From: Pelomonas sp. V22
GTDB taxonomy: Bacteria > Pseudomonadota > Gammaproteobacteria > Burkholderiales > Burkholderiaceae_C
Assembly: GCF_030014915.1 (NCBI RefSeq)
Contig: NZ_JAGIXS010000003.1
Location: forward strand, 186,001 to 250,000
DNA length: 64,000 nt
Direction of reading: 5' to 3'
Shown in pieces: positions 27,060-35,199 of this stretch (positions within the stretch are counted from its first letter, which is position 1; each line of letters starts with the position of its first letter). Below the pieces are notes generated by a model. That model saw nothing but the letters and a program-made list of their open reading frames with translations, was not told the origin of the DNA and searched no databases. The position numbers and the translations under genes were made by a program.

Positions 27060-29480
27060 ATGCTGACTTCGCCGCTGTCCCGCTTGCGTTCCTGGGTGCT
27101 GGCCGAACCGGAGGAGAGCAAGGCCCGCGGGGCGGTCGCGGCGTCGGGTCTGCGCTGGCGGGCCAGCCGCACCTGGGAGCGGCCGGACGGTCGGCCCGGC
27201 AGCACGGCGGCGACGTTGGCCGACATTCAGCTCAGTGCATTGCGAGTGACGTTGCTGGCCAGTCTGGTGCTGGGCTGTGGCGTGGGCCTGCACACGGCGG
27301 TGATGGCCCTGATTCGGGGCAAGCCCTGGGCCGTTGTGATCGTGGGTGTGGTGCTCACCCTGCTGGCCGCTGCCATCAGGCAGGCCCGGCGCCCAGGTCG
27401 GGCCGGCGGTCTGCTCTTGCTTTGTGCCGTGTATGCCGCCTCGCTGGCCATCACCATCTCAACCGGTCAGCAGCCCGAGCTGTCGCGGCTGGGCTACGTG
27501 CTCAGCTACACCGCCCCGCTGGTGGCCGGCTTGCTGATCAACTGGCGCCTGGCCCTCGGCCTGATGGCGTTCAACACCCTGTTCTTCTTGCTTGCGGTGA
27601 GCGGCTACGAGGCGCCCCAGCTGCCGCAGCAGGACGTGCGCCTGCCCAACTCCCTGTTCTACGTGCATGCGGCGCTGTTCATGTTCTTCAACCTGTGCAT
27701 GCCGCTGGCGGTGTTCCGCCTGGTCGATGGCATGGGCAGGATCCAGGAGCGGCTGCGGAGTTCGCGACAGCTGAGCGAGCAGGTCTTCCAGGCCGGCAGC
27801 GCGCCGACCCTGGTGTGCGGGCCTGCTGACGAGGTGCTGCGTGCCAACCGGCCCTTCCTGCTGCTGTGCGGGCTCAGCGACGAGCAGGCGCTGCAAGGCC
27901 TCGCGCTGTCCGAGTTGCTGAGCGCGCCGGAGGGCGGCCCGCGCAGCTGGCGTGCCGAGACGGGCCTGCGCTGGTGGCTGGATGCCGGCGGCGGGCGGCG
28001 AGAGGTCGAGCTGCGTTCGGTGCACAGCATCGGCCAGCGCCTGCAGGCCTACGGCTTTGACGATGTGACCGAGCTGCGCCGCCTGCAGGAGAACCTCGCC
28101 GCCTCGGTGCTGCGCGAGGCGCGCGCCACCTGGCATGACGCGCTGACGGGCCTGCCCAACCGCAGCCGTTGCATCCAGCAGCTCGATGCCCTGTGCCTGC
28201 TGGGAGCGTCTCGGCCCGCCGTCGCTCTGCTGACGCTGCGCATCAACAACCTGCGCCAGCTCAACGCCCGCTACGGCGTCAATGCCTGCGATGCCTTGCT
28301 GAAGTCCTTCGTGCGCGACTTGCTGGCCAGCCTGCCCGCCGGTGTGGAGGTGGCCCGGGTGCGCGGCTCGGTGATCGCCCTGCAAGTGCCGGTGCGTGAG
28401 GAGGCCGGCGAGGTGCTCGCGCAGATGCGGCAGCTGTGCGCGACCCTGCCTACGCAGGCCATGGCGGCCAAGCAGCCGGTGATGCTGGACCTGGTCTTCG
28501 GCATGGTGGCGGTGCGCGACCTGCTGACTCGCCAGGCCGGGGCCATCGACGGGGCCGAGCTGCTGCGCTGCTCCGAGCTGGCGCTGGACATGGGCCAGGA
28601 CCCGCGCTGGCGCCAGGAGTTCCATGGCTTCGGCGTGTTTGATGCCACGACGGCGCGGGCCGTGGAGCGCGGCATGGCCATCGAGGCGGAGCTGCCCCAG
28701 GCGCTCAATGAGGGGCAACTCCACCTGCTGTACCAGCCGCAAGTGCGGCCGGACGGCAGCCTGCTCGGCTTCGAGGCCCTGCTGCGCTGGACCAGCCCGG
28801 CCCTGGGGGCGGTGTCGCCGGTCGAGTTCATTCCGGTGGCCGAAGCCTGCGGCCTGGTGGGGCGCATCACCGATTGGGTGGTCGAGGCCGCCTGCGCTCA
28901 ACTGGCTCGTTGGCGCTCCGAGGGCCAGGCCAGGGCGCTGACCCATGTGGCGGTCAACCTGTCGGCGCATGACCTGGAACGCTGCGACCTCTTCGACAGG
29001 CTGAGCGCCGCGCTACAGCGCCACGGCGTGACGGCCTCGCAGCTGGAGCTGGAGGTGACCGAGTCGGCGCTGACCCGTCAGCCCGCCCAGGCCCTGCTGC
29101 AACTGCAGCGCCTGCATGAGGCCGGTTTCACCATCGCCATCGACGACTTCGGCACCGGCTATTCCTCGCTGGCCAAGCTGGTCGACCTGCCCATCGACGT
29201 GCTGAAGATCGACCGCTCCTTCCTGCATCAGCTGCCCGGCGATCTGCGGCGCGAGCGCGTGGTGCGCTCGGTCGTTTCACTGGCCCACAGCCTGCGGCTG
29301 CGCGTGGTGGCCGAGGGCATAGAGACTGGCGAGCAGATGCTGTTCCTGCAGGCCCTGGGCGTGCATGGCCTGCAGGGCTATCTGTTCGGGCGGCCCGAGG
29401 CGCCAGAGCATTGGGCGGCCCTGCTGAGCTGGGGTGGCCTGCCGGACGAAGCGGCGCGGGCGCCCCTCAACCCGGCCTGA
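27060..29480 (+). CDS. membrane GGDEF(degenerate)-EAL phosphodiesterase
   Basis: 806-aa membrane protein. The N-terminal region has about five to six hydrophobic helices (roughly residues 60-220), then a PAS-like segment and a GGDEF-fold domain beginning at HDALTGLPNRSRC. The active-site loop that should read GGDEF is RGSVI, so cyclase activity is not expected. The EAL domain is complete: FEALLRW, VNLSAHD, EVTESAL, IDDFGTGYSSL, LKIDRSF, AEGIET and LQGYLFGRP. It is a predicted c-di-GMP phosphodiesterase with the GGDEF fold as regulatory module. The ATG at 27060 (MLTSPLSRL) is preferred to an upstream TTG. It converges with the S9 peptidase gene. Confidence 0.9.
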   Translation: MLTSPLSRLRSWVLAEPEESKARGAVAASGLRWRASRTWERPDGRPGSTAATLADIQLSALRVTLLASLVLGCGVGLHTAVMALIRGKPWAVVIVGVVLTLLAAAIRQARRPGRAGGLLLLCAVYAASLAITISTGQQPELSRLGYVLSYTAPLVAGLLINWRLALGLMAFNTLFFLLAVSGYEAPQLPQQDVRLPNSLFYVHAALFMFFNLCMPLAVFRLVDGMGRIQERLRSSRQLSEQVFQAGSAPTLVCGPADEVLRANRPFLLLCGLSDEQALQGLALSELLSAPEGGPRSWRAETGLRWWLDAGGGRREVELRSVHSIGQRLQAYGFDDVTELRRLQENLAASVLREARATWHDALTGLPNRSRCIQQLDALCLLGASRPAVALLTLRINNLRQLNARYGVNACDALLKSFVRDLLASLPAGVEVARVRGSVIALQVPVREEAGEVLAQMRQLCATLPTQAMAAKQPVMLDLVFGMVAVRDLLTRQAGAIDGAELLRCSELALDMGQDPRWRQEFHGFGVFDATTARAVERGMAIEAELPQALNEGQLHLLYQPQVRPDGSLLGFEALLRWTSPALGAVSPVEFIPVAEACGLVGRITDWVVEAACAQLARWRSEGQARALTHVAVNLSAHDLERCDLFDRLSAALQRHGVTASQLELEVTESALTRQPAQALLQLQRLHEAGFTIAIDDFGTGYSSLAKLVDLPIDVLKIDRSFLHQLPGDLRRERVVRSVVSLAHSLRLRVVAEGIETGEQMLFLQALGVHGLQGYLFGRPEAPEHWAALLSWGGLPDEAARAPLNPA

Positions 29481-29492
29481 GGCCTACGGCGG

Positions 29493-31520
29493 CTAGCTGC
29501 GCCGCGCGCCCGGGTCGTGGCGCTCCAGCCAGGCGAAGAACTCGCCGTACCAGAGTTGGCTGTTGCGGGGCTTGAGGATCCAGTGGTTCTCATCCGGGAA
29601 CCACAAGAGCCGGGCGTCGACGCCGCGCGCCTTCAAGGTGTTGTAGTAGGCCAGGCCCTGGGCATCGGGCACTCGGTAGTCCAGTGCGCCGTGGACGACC
29701 AGGGTGGGGGTCTTCATGTGCTGGGCAAAGGCATGCGGGCTTTGCGCGGCGATCCTGGCCGGGTCGTCCCAGTAGTTGGCGCCCAGCTCGCGCGCATGGT
29801 AGGTGTAGGCGTCGTCGGCGAACATGGCCTGCCAGTCGTAGCAGCCGGCATGGCAGACATAGGCCTGGTAGCGGCCCGGTTTCACATGGCCGTTCATCCA
29901 GGCCACCATGTAGCCGCCATAGCTGCCGCCGGTGGCGAAGACGCGGCGCTTGTCAGCCCAGGGTTTCTTCAGCAGCAGGTCGGTGGCGGCCTCGATGTCC
30001 TGCAGCTCCAGCTCGCCCCAGCGGTGGGTGATCGAGTCGAGGAAACGCTCGCCGAAGCTCGATGAGCCGTGGTAATTCACGCAGGCCACCACATAGCCTT
30101 GCGCGGCAAAGGCCTGGTGGTTCCAGCGCCAGTGCCAGCTGTCGCCAAAGGCCGTGTGCGGGCCTCCGTGGATCACATGCAGCAGCGGGTATTTGCGGCG
30201 CGGGTTGAAGCCGGGCGGATGGATCAGCCACATCTGCACCTGCTCGCCATTGGCGCCTTTGAACCAGACCTCTTCCTCGCGGCCGAAGGCGTGGCCGGCG
30301 AGTTGCTGGTCGTTGACGTTCTCGATTCGGCGCCACTGCGCCCCATGGCCTTCTTCGTCACCCTCGACTTCGAGTACCGAGATGCGCGAGGGATGCTGAA
30401 CCCCATCGTGGTTGACGACGAGGGTGCCGGCCTCCAGGCCGAAGCTGGCCGCATGGCCGCCCCGGAACAGAACGAAGGCGGCACAGCTCTTCACGTCGAA
30501 GCGCCAGAGGTGGCGCCGACCCTGCTCCTCGGCACAGCACAGCAGGCCGAGGTCGTCCTCGTCCCACAGCAGTGGCGCCTCGGGCTCACGGTCCCAGTCT
30601 TCCGACAGCACGGCCCAATGGCCTTGCGTGTCGAGAACGGCCAGCTGCCGTGGCGCCGTGTGCTTGCGGCCCTGGTGGCTGGCCAGGAAGGCCAGGTGCT
30701 GGCCGGCATGGCTGTAGGCGGGGGCCGTGAAGTCCCAGCCATCCTCCTGCAGGATCACGCGGATGGCACCGTTGCTGCGCACCTCCACCTCGGCCAGGGC
30801 CAGGCAGTTGTCGATGCGCTTCTCGGCGGCCGGGTCGAAAGCGAAGACGATGCGCTTGCCGTCCGGCGAGATGTCGAAGCGGTGGGCCTCGGGCTCGGCA
30901 CGGGGCAGCTCGTAATCCGTGCCCTCGAACAGGTCGCGGGTCTTGCCGGTGGCGATGTCGAGCACATGCAGGCGGGCGACCCGGCCCATCGGCAGCTGGT
31001 GGTCCCAGAAGCGGTACTGGGCCTCCGAGGTGACATAGCCGCTGGCCTTGCGCTCCTTGTGCGCCTGCATGGCCTTGGCCTGGGCGGCTGCACCCTTGAG
31101 GCCGGGCCAGACCCAGGAGATGAAGGCGATGCGCTTGCCATCCGGGAACCACTTGAAGGCCTTGACACCGGTGGGCATCTCGCTGACGCGCCGGGCCTCG
31201 CCACCGTCCGGCGGAATCACATAGAGCTGTGGCTGCTCATCCTTCTGGCCCTGCTGCTCGCGCCTGGCGATGAAGGCAATCAGGTCGCCTTGCGGGCTCC
31301 AGAGCGGCGCGCCGTCCTTCTCGCCGCAATGGGTGAGCGGGCGCATCGCGCCGCCCAGCGTGGAGAGCAGGACCAGGCCGGACTGGCCCTGGTTCTTCTC
31401 CATGTCGTAGCGCGTGAGGCTGGCCACGGCCTGGGCGCCGTCGGGCGAGAGGCTGGGCGCGCCGAGGCGTTCGAGCGCCCACAGATCGTTGACGTCGAAG
31501 CGGGCCTTCTTGGCGGTCAT
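29493..31520 (-). CDS. S9 family peptidase (prolyl oligopeptidase/acylaminoacyl-peptidase type)
   Basis: 675-aa serine peptidase without a signal peptide, presumably cytoplasmic. An N-terminal beta-propeller with WD-like repeats (LSPDG, WSPQGDLIAF, WFPDGKRIAF, ISPDGKRIVF) is followed by an alpha/beta-hydrolase domain. The nucleophile Ser is in GGSYGGYMVAW, the Asp in VHGALDYRVP and the His in DENHWILKP. It removes short or N-acylated peptides by family analogy. The start ATG is 2 bases after the GNAT gene stop. The frame remains open upstream, but only across that other gene. Confidence 0.93.
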   Translation of the reverse strand: MTAKKARFDVNDLWALERLGAPSLSPDGAQAVASLTRYDMEKNQGQSGLVLLSTLGGAMRPLTHCGEKDGAPLWSPQGDLIAFIARREQQGQKDEQPQLYVIPPDGGEARRVSEMPTGVKAFKWFPDGKRIAFISWVWPGLKGAAAQAKAMQAHKERKASGYVTSEAQYRFWDHQLPMGRVARLHVLDIATGKTRDLFEGTDYELPRAEPEAHRFDISPDGKRIVFAFDPAAEKRIDNCLALAEVEVRSNGAIRVILQEDGWDFTAPAYSHAGQHLAFLASHQGRKHTAPRQLAVLDTQGHWAVLSEDWDREPEAPLLWDEDDLGLLCCAEEQGRRHLWRFDVKSCAAFVLFRGGHAASFGLEAGTLVVNHDGVQHPSRISVLEVEGDEEGHGAQWRRIENVNDQQLAGHAFGREEEVWFKGANGEQVQMWLIHPPGFNPRRKYPLLHVIHGGPHTAFGDSWHWRWNHQAFAAQGYVVACVNYHGSSSFGERFLDSITHRWGELELQDIEAATDLLLKKPWADKRRVFATGGSYGGYMVAWMNGHVKPGRYQAYVCHAGCYDWQAMFADDAYTYHARELGANYWDDPARIAAQSPHAFAQHMKTPTLVVHGALDYRVPDAQGLAYYNTLKARGVDARLLWFPDENHWILKPRNSQLWYGEFFAWLERHDPGARRS

Positions 31521-31522
31521 TT

Positions 31523-32122
31523 TCAGTCTCGTGGTTTCTGCAGCTGCCACTGCAGGTGCGTCTTGATCGTCGGCCACTCTGCGGCGGTGATGCTGTAGAC
31601 GCAGGTGTCGCGCAGATTGCCGTCGGCCGTGCGCATGTGATTGCGCAGGATGCCGTCCAGCTGGGCGCCGAGGCGCTCGATGGCGCGGCGGCTCTGGGTG
31701 TTCAGGCGATGGGTGCGGAACTCGACGGCGATGCAGGCAAGCTGCTCGAAGGCATGCGTGAGCAGCATCAGCTTGCACTCGGTGTTGAGGCCGCTGCGCT
31801 GCACGCGCCGGGCATACCAGGTGGAGCCGATCTCGACGCGGCGGTGCACGCTGTCGATGTTCATGAACGAGGTCATGCCGGCAATGCGGCCCTCGGCATC
31901 GAGCACGGTGAAGGGCAGCATGGAACCGGCCGCGTGCAGGGCGAGGCGCCGCGCGATCTCGGCTTCCATGCGCTCGGGCGTGGCCACGCTTGTGTACCAG
32001 AGCTGGTGCAGCTCGCCGTCGGCGGAGGCTGCTTGCAGGCCGGCCAGTTGCTCGGCGGCCAGCGGGATGAGGCTGGCATGGCGGCCGGTGAGTGTCACCG
32101 GCTTCAGGATCTCGCCCGCCAT
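31523..32122 (-). CDS. GNAT family N-acetyltransferase, RimJ/RimL type
   Basis: 199-aa acetyltransferase of the group modifying N-termini or small amines. The central GNAT strand/loop is seen in VHRRVEIGSTWYARRVQRSGLN, here with a modified acetyl-CoA pyrophosphate loop. FRTHRLNTQSRRAIERLGAQ, the typical second motif, contains the conserved Asn. The C-terminus DTCVYSITAAEWP is also characteristic. The ATG overlaps the MoxR stop (TGATG). The target is unknown. Confidence 0.87.
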   Translation of the reverse strand: MAGEILKPVTLTGRHASLIPLAAEQLAGLQAASADGELHQLWYTSVATPERMEAEIARRLALHAAGSMLPFTVLDAEGRIAGMTSFMNIDSVHRRVEIGSTWYARRVQRSGLNTECKLMLLTHAFEQLACIAVEFRTHRLNTQSRRAIERLGAQLDGILRNHMRTADGNLRDTCVYSITAAEWPTIKTHLQWQLQKPRD

Positions 32123-32979
32123 CAGCGGTTGTTCCTCTGCATGAAGACCAGCTTCTCGAACAGCGTCAGGTCTTGCTCGTTCTTCAGGAGCGCGCCCACC
32201 AGCGGCGGGATGGCGACCTTGGCATCGCCTTCGCCCTTCAGCTGCTCGACCGGGATGTCCTCGGCCAGCAGGAGCTTGAGCCAGTCCAGCAACTCCGAGG
32301 TGGAGGGCTTCTTCTTCAGGCCCGGCAGGTTGCGCACTTCGTAGAAGCTCTTCAGCGCGGCAGCCAGCAGCTCGCCCTTGATGCCGGGGAAGTGCACGTC
32401 GACGATGCTCTGCATCGTGGCCGCATCGGGGAACTTGATGTAGTGGAAGAAGCAGCGGCGCAGGAAGGCGTCGGGCAGCTCCTTCTCATTGTTCGAGGTG
32501 ATGAAGACCAGCGGCCGGTGCTTGGCCTTGACCATCTGGCGCGTCTCGTAGACGTAGAACTCCATGCGGTCGAGTTCGCGCAGCAGGTCGTTGGGGAACT
32601 CGATGTCGGCCTTGTCGATCTCGTCGATCAGGAGGGCGACCGGCGTCTCCGACTCGAAGGCCTGCCACAGCGTGCCCTTGACGATGTAGTTGTGGATGTC
32701 GCGCACCCGCTCCGAGCCCTCGATGCCGGCCAACTGGCTGTCGCGCAGTCGGCTGACGGCGTCGTATTCATAGAGGCCTTGCTGGGCCTTGGTGGTCGAC
32801 TTGATGTGCCACTGCAGGAGCGGCAGGCCCAGGGAGGCGGCCACTTCCTCGGCCAGCATGGTCTTGCCGGTGCCCGGTTCGCCCTTGACCAGCAGCGGCC
32901 TTTGCAGGGTGATGGCCGCGTTGACCGCCAGCATCAGGTCGGCGGTGGCGATGTACTGGTCGGAACCTGCAAATTTCAT
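32122..32979 (-). CDS. MoxR-family AAA+ ATPase
   Basis: 285-aa AAA+ protein with Walker A KGEPGTGKTML (about residue 40), Walker B ALLIDEIDKAD (about 110), sensor-1 VFITSNNEKELPD and arginine-finger region FLRRCFFHYI. MoxR ATPases work as chaperones with vWA proteins; the likely partner in this window is the CoxE-like vWA gene at 25548-26732. ATG 32979 (MKFAGSDQY) is chosen over an ATG 18 bases upstream because it gives the family start. First gene of the moxR-GNAT-peptidase operon and divergent from the cytochrome gene. Confidence 0.92.
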   Translation of the reverse strand: MKFAGSDQYIATADLMLAVNAAITLQRPLLVKGEPGTGKTMLAEEVAASLGLPLLQWHIKSTTKAQQGLYEYDAVSRLRDSQLAGIEGSERVRDIHNYIVKGTLWQAFESETPVALLIDEIDKADIEFPNDLLRELDRMEFYVYETRQMVKAKHRPLVFITSNNEKELPDAFLRRCFFHYIKFPDAATMQSIVDVHFPGIKGELLAAALKSFYEVRNLPGLKKKPSTSELLDWLKLLLAEDIPVEQLKGEGDAKVAIPPLVGALLKNEQDLTLFEKLVFMQRNNR

Positions 32980-33028
32980 GGTGTAGATCAAGGGCAACGG
33001 GGGCTGCGAACGAGTATACGGGTCACCC

Positions 33029-33034
33029 TATAAT
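33029..33034 (+). promoter_or_regulatory. -10 element of the cytochrome c4 promoter
   Basis: Perfect TATAAT 35 bases before the start codon. TGCGAA at 33005-33010 is a poor -35 at 18-bp spacing. Perfect -10 hexamers are rare in this GC-rich sequence, so it is likely used. Confidence 0.55.
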
Positions 33035-33068
33035 GCCGGCCGGACGTAAGTACGAGACCCTCGGGACC

Positions 33069-33725
33069 ATGAAAAAACTGCTGCAGATTTCGCTCACCGC
33101 CCTGGCCTTGATCGGCTCCGCCGCCCAGGCCCAGGATGTTGCCAAGGGTGACGTGGCCATCGGCGAGAAGAAGATCGCCATGTGCATCGGCTGCCACGGC
33201 ATTCCTGGCTACCAGGCCAGCTTCCCCGAGATCCACAAGGTGCCGATGATCGCGGGCCAGAACCGCCAGTTCATCGCCGCCGCACTGAACGCCTACGCCA
33301 AGGGCGAGCGCAAGCACCCGACGATGCGCAGCATCGCGCAGACCCTGACCGAGGCCGATATCGCCGACGTCTCCGCTTACTACGAACAGCAGGCCAAGGC
33401 TCCGGCCGCGCCCGATGCCGCACCTGCGGCCCCGGCCGACGTGGCCAAACTGCTGGAGAAGGGCGCCTGCATCTCCTGCCACGGCGCCAATTTCAGCAAG
33501 CCCGTCACGGGCGCCGAGCCCAAGCTGGCTGGCCAGCATGCCGACTACCTCTACGTGGCCCTGAAGTCCTACCAGACCGAAGGCAATCCGCAGGTCGGCC
33601 GTGGCAACGCCATCATGGCCGGCCAGGTCAAGCAGTTCAGCCATGCCGAGCTGAAGAGCATCGCCAAGTACCTGTCCACCCTGCCCAGCGAGCTGCGCAC
33701 GGTGCCGCAGTCCAAGATGCGCTGA
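33069..33725 (+). CDS. cytochrome c4-type dihaem protein
   Basis: 218-aa periplasmic electron carrier. The signal peptide MKKLLQISLTALALIGSAAQAQ is cleaved after AQA. Two class I cytochrome domains follow, with haem-binding CIGCH (about residue 40) and CISCH (about 135). Methionine ligands are likely in HPTMRSIA and NAIMAGQ. A short Ala/Pro linker (APAAPDAAPAAPA) joins the halves. It probably delivers electrons to a terminal oxidase. Start set by signal peptide; a strong intrinsic terminator follows. Confidence 0.94.
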   Translation: MKKLLQISLTALALIGSAAQAQDVAKGDVAIGEKKIAMCIGCHGIPGYQASFPEIHKVPMIAGQNRQFIAAALNAYAKGERKHPTMRSIAQTLTEADIADVSAYYEQQAKAPAAPDAAPAAPADVAKLLEKGACISCHGANFSKPVTGAEPKLAGQHADYLYVALKSYQTEGNPQVGRGNAIMAGQVKQFSHAELKSIAKYLSTLPSELRTVPQSKMR

Positions 33726-33775
33726 AACCTGAAGAAACCGCGCTGAAACGCCACTCGCGGGCGAACAGCGAGACA

Positions 33776-33802
33776 AAGCCGCCTTTTCAGGCGGCTTTTT
33801 TT
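33776..33802 (+). terminator. intrinsic terminator after cytochrome c4
   Basis: Perfect 8-bp stem AAGCCGCC / GGCGGCTT with a TTTTCA loop, followed by a run of T. Confidence 0.9.
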
Positions 33803-33887
33803 GCGCCCGTCGCTGCGCCCCAAGCATCAGTCGCAGGTAATACTCACGCGTTCTACGTTGGGACTTTTGGGGCCTGTTGCCCGCGCA

Positions 33888-35084
33888 ATGATCAAGAAGA
33901 TTCCGACCCAGCAGGTCAAGCTCGGCATGTTCATCCAGGCTCTCGATGGGCCCTGGCTGTCCCACCCGTTCTGGAAGACCAAGTTCCTGCTCGACGACCC
34001 GGCCGACCTGGTGGCGCTGCAGCGCAGCCAGGTGGTGGAGGTATGGATCGATGACGGCAAGGGCCTGGACGTGGCGAGTGCGCCCGCCGTGCCGCCGCCG
34101 GTCGCCCAGCCGGCCGTGATGGCGGCGCCGACGGTGATCAAGCCGGGCCGCTTGCCGGCCGGTGCCGAGGTGGAGCGCGCGGCCGCCCTGGTCAATCGCT
34201 CGCGCCAGCAGGTGATGTCGCTGTTCGGCGAGGCGCGCCTCGGCAAGGCGGTCGACGCCGAGCAATGCCTGCCCCTCGTGGAAGAGGTGGCCAATTCGGT
34301 GGCCCGCAATCCTTCGGCTCTGATCAGCCTCGCGCGGCTCAAGACCAAGGACGACTACACCTATTTGCATTCGGTGGCGGTCTGTGCGCTGATGGTGTCG
34401 CTGTCGCGCCAGCTGGGCCTGGACGAGGCCCAGACCCGCGAGGCCGGCCTCGCCGGCCTGCTGCACGATGTGGGCAAGATGATGATGCCCACCGAGGTGC
34501 TGAACAAGCCGGGCCAGCTGACCGACGCCGAGTTCGCCGTGATGCGTTCGCACCCGATGCGCGGCTATGAGGCGCTGAAGGAGGGCAATGCCGTGCCCGA
34601 GGCGGCGCTGGAAGTCTGCCTGCATCACCACGAGAAGATGGACGGCAGCGGCTACCCGCACAGGCAGGCCGGTGAGCAGATCAGCCTGCTGTCGCGCATG
34701 GGCGCGGTCTGCGACGTCTACGACGCCATCACCTCCAACCGGCCCTATAAGAACGCCTGGGACGCGGCCGGCTCGCTGCAGCGCATGGCGCAGTGGCAGG
34801 GGCATTTCGATCCACGCGTGTTCCAGGCCTTCGTCAAGTGCGTGGGCATCTACCCGGTGGGTTCCCTGGTCAAGCTGCACTCGGGCCGGCTGGCCGTGGT
34901 GGTGGACCAGCATCCGACCAACCTGGTGGCGCCCACGGTCAAGCTCTTCTTCTCGACCAAGTCGCAGATGCCCATCCCGGTCGAGTTGCTGGACCTGGCC
35001 AGCAGCAATGACCGCATCGTCGGCCGCGAGTCGGCGGCCGACTGGGGCTTCAAGAATCTGGACGACTTCTGGACCCGCGCTTGA
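33888..35084 (+). CDS. HD-GYP domain protein, predicted c-di-GMP phosphodiesterase
   Basis: 398-aa cytoplasmic protein. An N-terminal DUF3391-like segment (KIPTQQVKLGMFIQALDGPWLSHPF) is followed by a Pro/Ala linker and an HD-GYP domain. All metal and signature residues are visible: the first His in YLHSVAV, LLHDVGK, RSHP, LHHHEKMDGSGYP (complete GYP motif) and CDVYDAITSNRPYK. It is therefore predicted to hydrolyse c-di-GMP to pGpG or GMP. It is the third c-di-GMP-degrading protein of this window. The frame extends upstream of the chosen ATG only through the terminator of the previous gene. Confidence 0.93.
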   Translation: MIKKIPTQQVKLGMFIQALDGPWLSHPFWKTKFLLDDPADLVALQRSQVVEVWIDDGKGLDVASAPAVPPPVAQPAVMAAPTVIKPGRLPAGAEVERAAALVNRSRQQVMSLFGEARLGKAVDAEQCLPLVEEVANSVARNPSALISLARLKTKDDYTYLHSVAVCALMVSLSRQLGLDEAQTREAGLAGLLHDVGKMMMPTEVLNKPGQLTDAEFAVMRSHPMRGYEALKEGNAVPEAALEVCLHHHEKMDGSGYPHRQAGEQISLLSRMGAVCDVYDAITSNRPYKNAWDAAGSLQRMAQWQGHFDPRVFQAFVKCVGIYPVGSLVKLHSGRLAVVVDQHPTNLVAPTVKLFFSTKSQMPIPVELLDLASSNDRIVGRESAADWGFKNLDDFWTRA

Positions 35085-35199
35085 ACTGCGCCGTACCACG
35101 CTGAAGGCCCGAGCAGGGCCGGCTTTGACCCTTACAACCGGGCTTTGCCTGCCCGCCCGCCCGCCAATACTGCAGGGGACTGAATCCGCCCTCTGCCCC

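Noticed and set aside
34588-35199. N-terminal extension of the lipoprotein frame
   Set aside because: It overlaps the HD-GYP gene in another frame; the signal peptide fixes the start at 35200.
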